Positions 45,262-55,699 of a stretch of DNA of 64,000 nt are shown piece by piece. The DNA lies in contig JAJOHG010000016.1 in NCBI GenBank assembly GCA_021029095.1, positions 62,001 through 126,000 on the forward strand, given 5' to 3'. Numbering within the stretch: the first letter of the stretch is position 1; each line of letters starts with the position of its first letter. A program made the translations under genes and the position numbers. This DNA comes from Phellopilus nigrolimitatus. Taxonomy: Eukaryota > Basidiomycota > Agaricomycetes > Hymenochaetales > Hymenochaetaceae. The notes under the pieces are model-generated. The model saw only the letters and a program-made list of their open reading frames with translations. It did no database searches and was not told the origin of the DNA.

Positions 45262-47896
45262 ATGGACCAAGGCTACACCTCCGACTCGGAGGATGAGGAT
45301 TATATTGAACCAGAGCCTGGAAGACCCAAGAAGACCAGAAGAATGCGCAAGTCAGGTGTCAAGACCGATTCTAGCCTCACACCGATGTCGTTGGTCGGAA
45401 AACCAAGCGGCAGCAGGCGCCGCGCAGGAAAGCTAGCGCTGATGATGTCCATGCCGATCGACGTGTTTTGCGAGGTAAGCTAAGTTGCTCCATTGCAGTT
45501 ATCGACCTGTCGCTCACTTGGAATCAGATTGCGGCCCACCTCAGCCCAGAGGATCTCCTTCACATGGCTAGGTCGTCCAAATTCCTGCGAGACTTTTTTA
45601 TGTCCAAGAGCTCAAAGCGCATATGGCGGCAAGCTGAGGAGGCACTTGGAATGCCAATCTGCCCTCCTGATCTTAGTTGTCCCCAAGTACGCGAGTCTCG
45701 TTTTTGACAAATTTTGCATGGTTCGGCTTTAAAATATCCTATCGTGTGTAAGTGTGACGATGCTGACAGCCTTGAGTGCTCTGAGCAGCATTGTCACGCG
45801 GTTCGATCGTCCAGGCTTGAAGCCGTATTGCGAGTCAGACTCTGCAAGAAATGTCACAATGAAAAGTGCGTCCTGGATTGTTCCTTTTGTCTTGATTGTG
45901 TATACTCCTTTTTTCATCACTAGTATCGAGCGAGGCTGGAAAATCCGACGTAGTCTCAAGGACTCTAAGACAGGACCTGGGATTGATAATGATTGGTCCA
46001 CGATATACAAGCTGCTCCCAGGAACTGGAGGTGCGTGTCTCAGACATTGTCAAGGCAATCTCGCGTTTCATTCTCATGTTTGTTATAATCATCAAGGCTT
46101 TATGGAGAGTGACGTAACAAATCTCCAGGAAGCATCAATCGAATCTCTATGTCTCCTGAAATTTTATCGACCCACTTTCGATGCCTTGCTCAAAGAATAC
46201 CTTGCTTTCGACCGGACATCCGACGAACGGACGGCATTTGTAGAAGAAAGGCATAAAATAGCTAATGAAATTTGGTCGGTATGTAACCTCTGATTTTCTC
46301 ACCGGTATGACGTTCCTCGTAGTAACTGAACATCAAAGCACTCTGCCAAACTTGATGACTGGCTGAGAATCCTGAATAATCGGAGGTTCCAAGACAATGA
46401 AGCGTTGAAAGCCAACCGGAAGAAGACGTGAGTAGAGGAGATTTATTCTCTGGTAGTCAATGATTGACATCATCATTTTTTATAGCATTTTAGCTAAGCT
46501 TGAAATGCTGGGATATAGCGAAGCTGACGTTAGTACCGAACTAGACGAGCAAGGGTGGAAGTGGAAGGCCCTGGTAGAACAGCCTCGTGAGCTGACCGAC
46601 AGAAGTACGTCTTTAAGGCAATACTCCCGTGTTTCCGTTAGCTTAACGATTTCTCTCCCAGCTTGGAAGACTTTACTCCCGCAGCTCCAGGAAACAATAC
46701 GCTTGAGACGAGGAAAGAATGCTCAGCTCAAAATAGAAAATCTTATCCGCGCACGCAAGACGCGCCTCTGCGGGCTCGCTAGAGACTTCGTAAAGTCACT
46801 GAAAGACGCAAGGTTCTGCGTCATGGCTTCAGACTTCGTTAACTTCCCTCTCGCGAAAAGGATTATCACCAACAATGGCTTATCGGTGGATTTTCATCCT
46901 ACGCTCTTGGATCCGCTGAAGGAAATGCTGATTGCGTTAAACGAGACTCGCGTTCGCGCGATCGAAAATAACTTTGTCTCAGCTGTCGCTTCGACAAATA
47001 AGGGCAGCGATCCGAAAATCATCCTTCAGCGTGCGACGACATTCTTTACCAGAACAAGTGGCCAAACAAGCAGTGTCCTGACGACTATCTCCGACACCAT
47101 AGATACTCTTCATCTCCAAAGCTCCGAGTCATTTGAGGATGCAGCAAACAATCATTTTTATCGCTATCGGAACCATTCCGAGTCGTGGAAACCTGGGGGC
47201 ATCAGCTTATGCTCTCGACTGGGCAATGTCACGAATATGTTGATTGCATCTTTAGGCATACAGGAGGACGTTAGCATGGACCACATGGAATCGTTAGGCG
47301 CGTCTTTTCTGTGTTTATGCTGTGCTCCGGAGATCCGAAAGCTAGAGACTTGGTGCAAGCTTGTGCGTTACGTATTGTTATCTTTCATTCACATGTGATA
47401 TTTACTCACGGCATTTACTGGTAACGAAACCTAGGTTGGTCATTTCTTCCAGGAGTATGATGAGTTTAACAGCATGAAAGAGGCAAAATCGTCAGTTCAA
47501 CTTCATGGATCCGATATAGGGGTATTGATCTGACGTTGTTTATCTCTTAAGGGATCGAAACGCGGATGTCAAGATCACATTCGATCACGATGTTGACGTA
47601 AAATCGGAAAAATCACTGGTAATTTGCACTGGCTTGAAGACAGAAGCTGTGGATAGACTAGGTTCTGGTAACCTTGATGAACTAATCAAGAAGTGTAGCT
47701 GTGTGCCTTGCACCACAACAGGATACTCCAGACCCATTCAATGTATGCATTGCTCTCTACTTGGTATTAATAAGTTTTTCGGTTGCCGAGAAAAGCGTGA
47801 TACGCATGTGCGAGCGAGGTATGTGACCTCTCTTACTGCGACTTACAAACTAAATCATATTGTAGACATGGACAATCGAAGAAAGCTGGCGGTTGA
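45262..47896 (+). CDS. F-box/zinc family copy 5, with a one-base insertion
   Basis: Exon 1 (45262-45474) encodes MDQGYTSDSEDEDYIEPEPG and basic sequence up to LALMMSMPIDVFCE. Exon 2 (from 45528) has IAAHLSPEDLLHMARSSKFL, DFFMSKSSKRIW and PICPPDLSCPQ, after which one extra G shifts the frame relative to YASLVFDKFC, which every other copy keeps in frame. Downstream parts read cleanly: VRSSRLEAVLRVRLCKKC, FYRPTFDALLKEYLAF, LAKLEMLGYSEADVSTELDE, SFLCLCCAPEIRKLETWC, KKCSCVPC, QCMHCSLLGINKF and THVRARHGQSKKAGG, ending at 47896. The extra G also makes GTACGC, a usable donor; splicing from it to GTGTAAG at 45751 restores the frame but drops FDKFC. So it is either a pseudogene or an isoform with an altered knuckle. 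Confidence 0.65.
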
Positions 47897-48133
47897 TAAA
47901 AACTGTTGTTCCAGCTCTTGCTGAAGAACAAGGAATGTGACACATTAGGGATTACAGTAGACGGCGTTGGTCGAAGAGAAGAGAGGTCAAAATGAGTTTT
48001 TTGAAGTGTGAAATGACTGGGATCGACCGACTCAATGATGAAATGACTTGCAAATCTCCAGCGACGTGCGATGTGTGACTCATAAATTAAGTGACTATGC
48101 TTGTGACTCACGCGTTTCCCGCAGCTCCGATTA

Positions 48134-48773
48134 GGGACCTTCAGAGTAGAAACGAAACGCGTTTCCGTTTCCACTTCTGCCCTTATTAGGCAGGGACCGT
48201 TTCTCACGTAAGACGAGCCCGTTACACGGCTGTTACTACCAAATTGAGTATCTGGAGGATCGTTGCGTTGAGCCGTTGTCATCCCGCCGTGCCGCCGCTC
48301 GCTACAGAGCTCGGCAACGGTAAGCGACACACGGCATTCTCGGCAAATCACAGTTTGCGATGCCCCGGTTATTTCTTACATAACTGCATTATATGGATGC
48401 TCGATCTCGGCACGCTCGGCAAGGTAGGTTCAGAAGAACTCAAACCATAATGTCAGTACACATTTGCAGTATGATTACTTATTCAGTATTAACAACTCCT
48501 GGTAGGGTACATATGACTATAGCACTTGATAGTTTCTGTATAATAGGTTACATAATGTGAGCAGAAAGCAAAGCTAAGCGACAGACCGCCGGCTCGGTGA
48601 AATCGACTCAGCGAGACCGACGGTGCCGAGACGCCGAAGTCTTTTAAGAATGCGAGCTTCTTGTGACAAGACGTGACTTAAGATGAGTAAGCTTGCTTAG
48701 TGAGAAATGGCTCCTGCCTAGTAAGGACAGAAATGGAAACGGAAACGCGTTTCGTTTCTACTCTGAAGGTCCC
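48134..48773. mobile_element. MITE-like element with about 61 bp TIRs
   Basis: Ends 48134-48194 and 48713-48773 are inverted copies; both start GGGACCTTCAGAGTAGAAAC and contain the palindrome AAACGCGTTT, with about three mismatches in 61 positions. TA flanks each side (48132-48133 and 48774-48775). Length 640 bp, no transposase frame. It is a different family from the elements at 23 kb but has the same TA target. Its right end lies only 88 bp from the ATG of F-box copy 6, just upstream of that gene's TATA box. Confidence 0.85.
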
Positions 48774-48817
48774 TATTAACTGCGCAGATCGGACGGGGTG
48801 CGGTGCTTCCAGAGCCC

Positions 48818-48824
48818 TATATAA
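48818..48824 (+). promoter_or_regulatory. TATA box of F-box copy 6
   Basis: TATATAA 43 nt before the ATG at 48861 and 45 nt after the end of the TIR element, so nearly the whole upstream region of this gene is transposon-derived. Confidence 0.5.
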
Positions 48825-48860
48825 GCCAAACGCTCACATTACCTTCTTTCTATCGGCAAC

Positions 48861-51800
48861 ATGACCAGGACAAGGAAGTCAACGTATGCTCCTTCTGCAA
48901 TTGACAGGACTTTTTTTCCTAACGAATATTTGAACACGATTGACAGAGGCAAACTTCCCACCCCGAAACGTGAGAATCTCGCAGATACCGACGACGACGA
49001 GGAAGACTACTTGGACGAGTATGAAGACAAGAAACCGTCGAAGAAGCAGCCAAAAATCGAGTTAGATGTGAAGAATGTCGACAATGAATCGGGAGAAACC
49101 AGGAAACCTGCAAGAAAGCGCGTCAAGAAATGGTCAGACGATGAAGACTACAACGTCAGAGAAACAAACGAGAAACCCGCGAACGGGTGCGTCAAGAAAG
49201 AGAGTGTCGGAGACTTAGATATAGACCACGTAAATGGCGGTGAGACGTCGGCTTCGAATCCAGCGTCGTACGAGATCAAGAAATGTATGTTTTAGCTTCT
49301 TCACGACACGACCTGGCGTTCATTGCGTTCCACTCCTAGCCAAACTAAGCCGTTCGGATAGACTTATCACTGGCCCAACCTCGAAATCTTCGACATCTGA
49401 GCAAAATGCGCGTAAGTCAGGTGGTAGTCGAGTTCGAGTGCGGAAGAGCGACACGGGGAAACTGGCGCGGATGATGGATCTGCCTGTCGACGTCTTTTGT
49501 GAGGTATGTGCCCTCGTAGGAGGTAATTTGATATAGCTCATCCTCCTGATGCAGATAGCGTCCTACGTCACCACACTAGACCTTCTACAGCTTGCGCGGT
49601 CCACCCGAGCGTTGCGCAGTCTCCTCATGTCAAAGTCGTCTAGGACCATCTGGCTTGCTAGTGAAGCAGCCATGGGTCTGCCACCATGTCCTTCTGATAT
49701 GTGCGAACCTCAATACGCAAGCTTGCAATTTGAAAAGTTCTGCAATGTACGTCTAGTACTGCGCCATTGATACCTATCAACTTACAATACACAGGCATGC
49801 GGATACCCTCGAGTGGAGAGAGTAACGCATGCCCTTCGTGTTCGCTTGTGCCAGGGCTGCCACTCTCTTAAGTGCGTTGATGTTTTCTGTTTGCTTCCCC
49901 CCCCCCCTTGATCCTTGAGCAAGAATGTTGATGGTCTCCACAGTGTCGTTCGCGGGTCAACGCTTGCGAAAGCCGAATTCGGCGCAGAAGTAGCGAAAAT
50001 GTACGAGATATATTCGCTTTTGCCGTGGAACAACAGTAAGGGAAACGCTCTGATCTCCCAAAGCAAATGCTCATGAAGTGTAATGCAGTGTACTGGCGGC
50101 CCGACCTTCAAGACCACAGGCAGCCGTCCGATGCACGATGGGGAAGTCGATTCTTTCTCAAGATTGATTTTATTGAAGTCGTTGGCGTATACTTATCCAC
50201 TGAGCCTGGTTCGGAGGAGAGGAAGCAGTTTGTCGAAGAGCGGCACAAACTTTTGTCTGAGGTGGTGAAGGTAGGTGAACTGCCGAATTTATTGACATTG
50301 TTTAACATATTTCGATGTAGAACATCAGCGACATGGAGTCGTGGCGTTACGGAGAATATCGCAGAAAGGCTGAGGTCGAGGCCATATTGAGTCAGAAGCG
50401 GAGCGAGAAGTAAGTTTCCCATTGAGGTTTTTAATGCTACGTAGTCTGACATAATCTACAGGATCCTCGAGAAGCTAGAGGAACTAGGCTACGCATCTGC
50501 GGAACTGGAAGAAATGGGTCGTCACACAAAAACGTGGATCGATATGTTGCGTCAACCTCGAGAGCTAACCGATTCACGTACGTATGATGTACATTCACAA
50601 TCTCTTTGTCTGAGTTCGGAAACGTCAACATAGGCTGGAAAATACTTCGACCTCAACTCGAGGAATTAATCGAAAAGAAGAGAGAGATCGTTCGTCGGCA
50701 AATTTGTGACCAAAATCGCACGAAGCGCATAGACGAACTCCATGCACTATTTGTAGGCTTTTCCAAGGACTGGAAACAACGCCAGGGGCCCAATTACGCG
50801 GGACACATGCTGTGTTTCGCAGACCTTTGTAAAGTTCCGTTGGTGCTGGAGCTGATCGAGGAGAAGGAGTGCTCAGTCGAGATGACGAGCGAACGCTGGA
50901 AACGCATTGAGCGTACACTGCCTGAGCTAATACAGAGTCATACACTTCTAATCGAAATGGACTGCGCGTCTCTCTTGCTTTCGGCGCGGCAGGATTTGCA
51001 AGCTTCAGTCTCCGTACAAGAGGATGAAGCGAGCAGGAGTTTGGCTGTCGCCGCAGTGTCTAATGCAAAGAACTCGCATATCGACAGGAGCGTCCTTCGA
51101 CAAGCGTCTGCCTTCTTTTCTGCCCGGGTGGTTAATAGTTCTGCCCGGGTGGCTAAGAGTTCGCTGTTCAACTTCGAAAATATCCTGGCCGAGCGGCGGC
51201 GTCTGCTCTATGACAAGGCTCTTGTAACGGCTTGGTCTACAGTCAACCTCTTACCTTCAAAGAATCTTGTGCAGGTCACAGAGTCTTTGCTTTTATCTTT
51301 GAAGCTCTCCAAAACCACTTCTATGGATTATATGGTTTCATTGAACCGTTCTTTTGTCTGCCGCTGTTGCAGTCCTATTTTACGAGTGCCCATGACATGG
51401 CGCGAACTGGTACGCCCATGTTCTGCTAGTGGTGGAAGGAATTCAAATAATTGACAATGCTTAAAAATGACTGTTTTCTCTCCTTACAAGGTCGCGCATA
51501 TTTTAGAGGAAGTTGAATGGTTCCAACTGGCTCGTCGTTGGTAAGTCGCTGTGTTTCAGGCTCGTAGCCAGTCGTCTTTAGGTAGGATGTCAAAGAATCA
51601 TGGTCTAATGATCAAAGACGACTGCTTACGAGCCTTGACAAAATTGCGAATGTGCTCAACGGCCAACTAACCTTCGTTGTCTAACTTAAGCAGTTGTGCG
51701 GGGTCGGTTGTTGTGCTCGACGACCATGACTTGGAGAACACGGTGCCTGGGCTTGCGTTCATTAAGAAGGGTTTCAAAGCCCCTCCGGTAGACCATCTGA

Positions 51801-51975
51801 CTGGTGGGCAGTCCAACACTCAGTTCTCCTGTGGGCAGTGTAGGACGATGGCATTATTCAAGGGGTTTAAGTACGCAGAGCATCTCGCGGCGCACATGCG
51901 AAGCAAGTGAGTCGTTTCTTACTTTCCTGTGATCTACCAATGCTTATATTTTCGGGATATAGGCATGGTATCTGA
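48861..51975 (+). CDS. F-box/zinc family copy 6, intact and longest
   Basis: Twelve exons give 796 aa: 48861-49284, 49340-49503, 49555-49746, 49795-49871, 49944-50035, 50089-50270, 50321-50409, 50462-50577, 50634-51409, 51491-51540, 51691-51906, 51963-51975. It has a longer acidic/basic N-terminus than its relatives (NLADTDDDEEDYLDEYEDKK), then KLARMMDLPVDVFCE, IASYVTTLDLLQLARSTRAL, SSRTIWL, NACGYPRVER...VRLCQGC, FFLKIDFIEVVGVYLSTEPG and LEELIEKKREIVRRQ. The C-terminal part has SFVCRCCSPILRVPMTWREL, CSCAGSVVVLDDHD, CGQCRTMALF and HMRSKHGI. Exons 3, 4 and 7 have the same lengths (192, 77 and 89 nt) and phases as in copy 3, proving common descent. The acceptor of exon 11 is ambiguous by one codon (51691 or 51694). 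The SCF role is inferred. Confidence 0.8.
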
Positions 51976-52108
51976 CGATACGTAGACACAATCCGGCCTT
52001 TTCTTCCCATTACAGATTAAATTCAAACACAAATTTCAATAATATTCATACTTGCGAAATACAATACGCGGAAAATTCTGAACTGAAAAATTACACTGGA
52101 CACTTATC

Positions 52109-52772
52109 TCAGCGGCTTAGTACGAAGTACAACTCTCTTCCGATGATATATCCAGCCCATACGAGAGCGCTCCATCGAATGACTCGCAGGACAGCGGGGA
52201 GATGTCGTTCTTCCTCGATGGCGAGATTGCCATCGCTTAGTGGCGTCCCGCCGAAGAGTGGAGGGCGCGGCCGCGACTCAGGCTCGTACGTCGCATTGAC
52301 GACGGACCTGTATCGAGAGACGAACACGTCGCCTGAAAAGTAGAAGCATCAGCGATTTTATAGGTGGAGGGAAACGAATGGTAATAAAGAGCTGCACTTA
52401 CGTTTTCTACGTCGGACCGGAGTGCTGAGCCCTCTGGCCGCGCTGCGCGCATGATCGTCCATGTGCCTATACGCGTCCTTGCCGAACCAGACGGGGAGCA
52501 TGAGGAGGTGTGGCCATGCCCAGACGATAAATAGCGCAAACGCGATGAAGTACGGGTGCTCGAGCGCTGCGCGTAAATAATAGGTTTTCTCTTCAAATTC
52601 GGCCATTAAGCCCATTGCGAGAAAGCCACAACGTACTTTCGTCATTGATTACATTCGCTACCCAAACGACCCAGTTGGAGAAATCTCGCCAGGCATTGCG
52701 GAAAGACCAATCTTTGTCAAACTGGACCGTCTTGCCATCGGCAGAGCCTGGCTCGATCGCAATTGTGGGCAT
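52109..52772 (-). CDS. Small two-pass membrane protein, family unknown
   Basis: Exons on the minus strand: 52772-52637, 52566-52402, 52332-52109; 174 aa. The N-terminus is MPTIAIEPGSADGKTVQFDK, then WSFRNAWRDFSNWVVWVANV. The first membrane segment is HPYFIAFALFIVWAWPHLLM, a polar loop follows with GGTPLSDGNLAIEEERHL, and the second segment is VIRWSALVWAGYIIGRELYF. All three exons join in frame with good splice sites. A longer reading upstream of the chosen ATG stays open, so the start is a best guess. I do not recognise the family. Confidence 0.6.
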
Positions 52773-53884
52773 GCTTGCGACTTGAGGTAGTTCAGCTTGT
52801 TTTCTCAGACTCACGCACACCAAGATGGTGGAGTTCAAATACTCATTGGCACGCCGAAGGCGCGTTGTCTTCATTAATTTAATTAGCAGTGTACCCATCT
52901 GTTCACCCGCGCCAGCCGGAAAACGCCCCACAAGTGCGTGGATCAAATCGAATTGGAGCAAAGCATCTTCGTGCTACTATGACTCGAAAATAGCGTAGTT
53001 TAATCGTCTTTTTTCACCGAGCTAAGTTACTAATTGGCTCGATGAAAAAGATGATTGAGATTCCTGGTGAGACGGGATCGAGGCAAGATTTTTCAACGAG
53101 GTCAGGCCAAGCTCTTCAGCCTTTATAAATAGGGCCTGAAAATGACCCGTAAGTCATTAAACACTTTACATTAAAAGGCTCGATGAAAACATACGAGTTG
53201 CTTAGACATGTATCGTGAATTGTAGAAATCAACAGCGGCATACCAAAGCTGTCCGAGTCGGATTAATTCAAGAAAATACAAATTAAGGAGTATGCGACTC
53301 ATGCCTGGCTGACCCGAGGTCGGTAACATCATTTCAGCTCCCCTCCTCATCCAAGCCCCATACTTCGCGCGTTCAATCAATGATTTCATTACAGAATAGT
53401 TTCTTCATCGAAGGGCGGATGTTATGATGCCCGGTACTATGCATTCGATTCCAGTGCGATCGCTCGGACGGGTCTTTGGCAAAAAAAAGTACGCACATCA
53501 AGATTATAGCGTCCGCATGGAGCTTCGACTCGTCACTAAGCATCGTTTCCCCGAAAGGAGGCACGTGAACTTGGCCAATTTGATCATATCCATGCTGAGT
53601 ATAGGAAACCCTTCATACTCAGTTGTCATCCCCAATCATGAGCAGCCTGGATACAGAGGTGGATGTCGTCCGAGTCCCCGATGTGCCAATCACCGGCTAC
53701 TATTTCCTAGCAATCCCTGCTCTATCTTTATCCTTTTAAATGAATTATTGGAAACAGCCGTCTGGCCTAGCAAGGCAAGGCCTTGAAAGACTGTTTGACC
53801 AGCGCGCGTAGCTCGCGTTTTATCTTCTGTATGTCTTCGGGCAACCAAGTTCGTCGTAGATACTGGAAATCGAGTTCACGGAAA
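52773..53884. other. Intergenic stretch
   Basis: Over 1 kb between the membrane protein and the duplicated GST block. I see no gene with a supportable structure. Confidence 0.35.
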
Positions 53885-53961
53885 GCTGAATCAGACTCGA
53901 TCAGTACCACGTGCTAGCAAACTGTGGGTCCAACCTCTCAAAAGCGGAAATAAGCCAAATG

Positions 53962-54176
53962 TATTAGATATTCACACAGGAGTTTCTAATTGGGAAGGCA
54001 GCAGTGCAGACTTCAAGAGTACTTGTATTTTACAGTTACACTATACCAGAGGGCTACATAATCAGTAAGCTACGATACAATGCTGAGCAAGCAACATGAG
54101 TAAGATGATGGATCTGACTAAAGGCCATCAATGATCAAACGTGACCTTGAGTAATGCTAACATTTTGACAAAATGC
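53962..54176. mobile_element. 215 bp insertion in the GST copy B promoter
   Basis: The left arm reads AAGCCAAATGCGGTCATG without a break. Here the same sequence is split by about 215 bp and AAATG is present on both sides (53957-53961 and 54172-54176), a 5 bp target-site duplication. The insert has no inverted ends and no frame, so its class is unknown (it could be a SINE-like or truncated element). Confidence 0.7.
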
Positions 54177-54229
54177 GATCATGGCAAACCAAATGACGCT
54201 CGAGCTACTTTACCACTAGCGCCCGTAGA

Positions 54230-54238
54230 TATATAAAA
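54230..54238 (+). promoter_or_regulatory. TATA box of GST copy B
   Basis: TATATAAAA 46-54 nt upstream of the ATG at 54284; the equivalent TATATAAG is kept in copy A. Confidence 0.5.
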
Positions 54239-54283
54239 AGGTATCCACGGAATACGAGATAACCTACCCCCCCTCCCTTAAGT

Positions 54284-55232
54284 ATGTCCCTTCCAGACGC
54301 ACGCATACATCCCCATGCGACTGGGGAGGCGGCCAAGACCGTAGAAAAACGCCAGCAGCCCCAGGAGCTCGTCTTCTACGCCGGTTGGGTGAGTTGACCA
54401 TGTCTTCGAGAAATTGACGAGAACAAATTCATTTTTTTTTGCGCAGTTCTGTCCTTTCGTGCAGCGCGTATGGATCACGCTGGAGGAGCGCGGGATCCCG
54501 TACCAGTACAAAGAAGTCAACCCGTACAAGAAGGAAAAGCACTTCCTCGGTGAGAGCGGAAGAGTTTGCTGAGTATGCGCGGGATGCCACACTAACCAGA
54601 TGCCGGACGAGCGAACAGACATCAACCCGAAGGGCCTCGTCCCCGCAATCGAGTACAGCGGCAAGGCCTTGTACGAGTCGCTCATCTTGTGCGAGTTCCT
54701 CGAGGACGCCTACCCGCAGCACGCGCCGCACCTCCTCCCCGCCGATCCGTACGAGCGTGCGAACGTACGCCTTTGGTTGGACCACATTTCCAAAGTGTTC
54801 ATGCCCGCCTTCTTCCGCCTGCTGCAGTCTCAGGAGAAGGATAAGCAGGACGCCGCGCGCGAGGACCTGTACAAGGCGCTCGGACAGCTCGCGGAGAAGC
54901 GCCAGGGCCCGTACTTCCTCGGCGCCCAGCTGAGCCTTGTCGACGTCGCGATCGCGCCGTGGGCGGTGCGCGACTACATACTGGCGGAGAACCGCGCGTA
55001 CCGGCGCGAGGACGTTCCGAACGGCTGGAAGGAGTGGGCGGAGCTGCTCGAGAAGCGGGAGAGCGTTCTGCGGACCGTCAGCGTAAGTCTCTATGACGTT
55101 ATGTTGTCGCCGCGTTTTCACAGCCGTCTCTAGGACAAAGAGCATTATGCAGAACTTTACAGCCGCTACCTCAAAGACGAAGCCCAGAGCGAAGTTGCAA
55201 AGGCGACGAGGGCAGGAAAGGCCATTCCCTGA
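54284..55232 (+). CDS. Omega-class glutathione transferase, copy B
   Basis: Exons 54284-54388, 54447-54549, 54619-55082, 55134-55232; 256 aa, same exon lengths as copy A. The active-site segment is FCPFVQRVWITLEERGIPYQ, followed by DINPKGLVPAIEYSGKALYE, and the C-terminal domain has LGAQLSLVDVAIAPWAVRDY. Differences from copy A are scattered substitutions (for example AIEYSGKAL versus AFEYRGKAL, FMPAFFRLLQSQ versus FIPAFFRLLQAQ), none in the active site. The likely role is thiol transfer or deglutathionylation on small molecules, as in other fungal omega GSTs. Its promoter differs from that of copy A by the 215 bp insertion. Confidence 0.91.
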
Positions 55233-55699
55233 ACAAAGTTGACGATAAGCTGTAACGTAGAACGTAAATTATTGGTGCCAATCATGGCGAGTTTCTTAGC
55301 CTGTTATTCGACTGGAGAAATTCATTCCACAAGAAGTGGCGAATTACAGTTGCCTTCCGTTGAAAAAAATGTACATGGCGATTTTTGGCATTCGGATCCT
55401 TTCTTTGCGGTATGCAGTGTGTCCCAAGTTGCATCTTTGCTGTAGCGTCTGTAAATGAATATGTTCGAAGAACGCAGATCGGACTTGTTGCCCTTGCTTG
55501 TGCGGGGATGAGAATTTGATCCGCACAGATATATTTCTCTGCGGAAAACAAAGAGGAAATGGGCTGTACGTGTCTTTGTGTGATTTTTAAATGTCAAATA
55601 GCGTTTTCCCTTTGAATAACACCATTAAAATTTGCCAGACACTGTGGAATAGCTTTCCCTTAGTCGGGACCCAGTGGATATTCGCCATAAAGAGTACCC

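Noticed and set aside
54429..55145. 238 aa minus-strand frame over GST copy B
   Set aside because: Antisense of the GST; the plus strand encodes the full domain with conserved splice sites.
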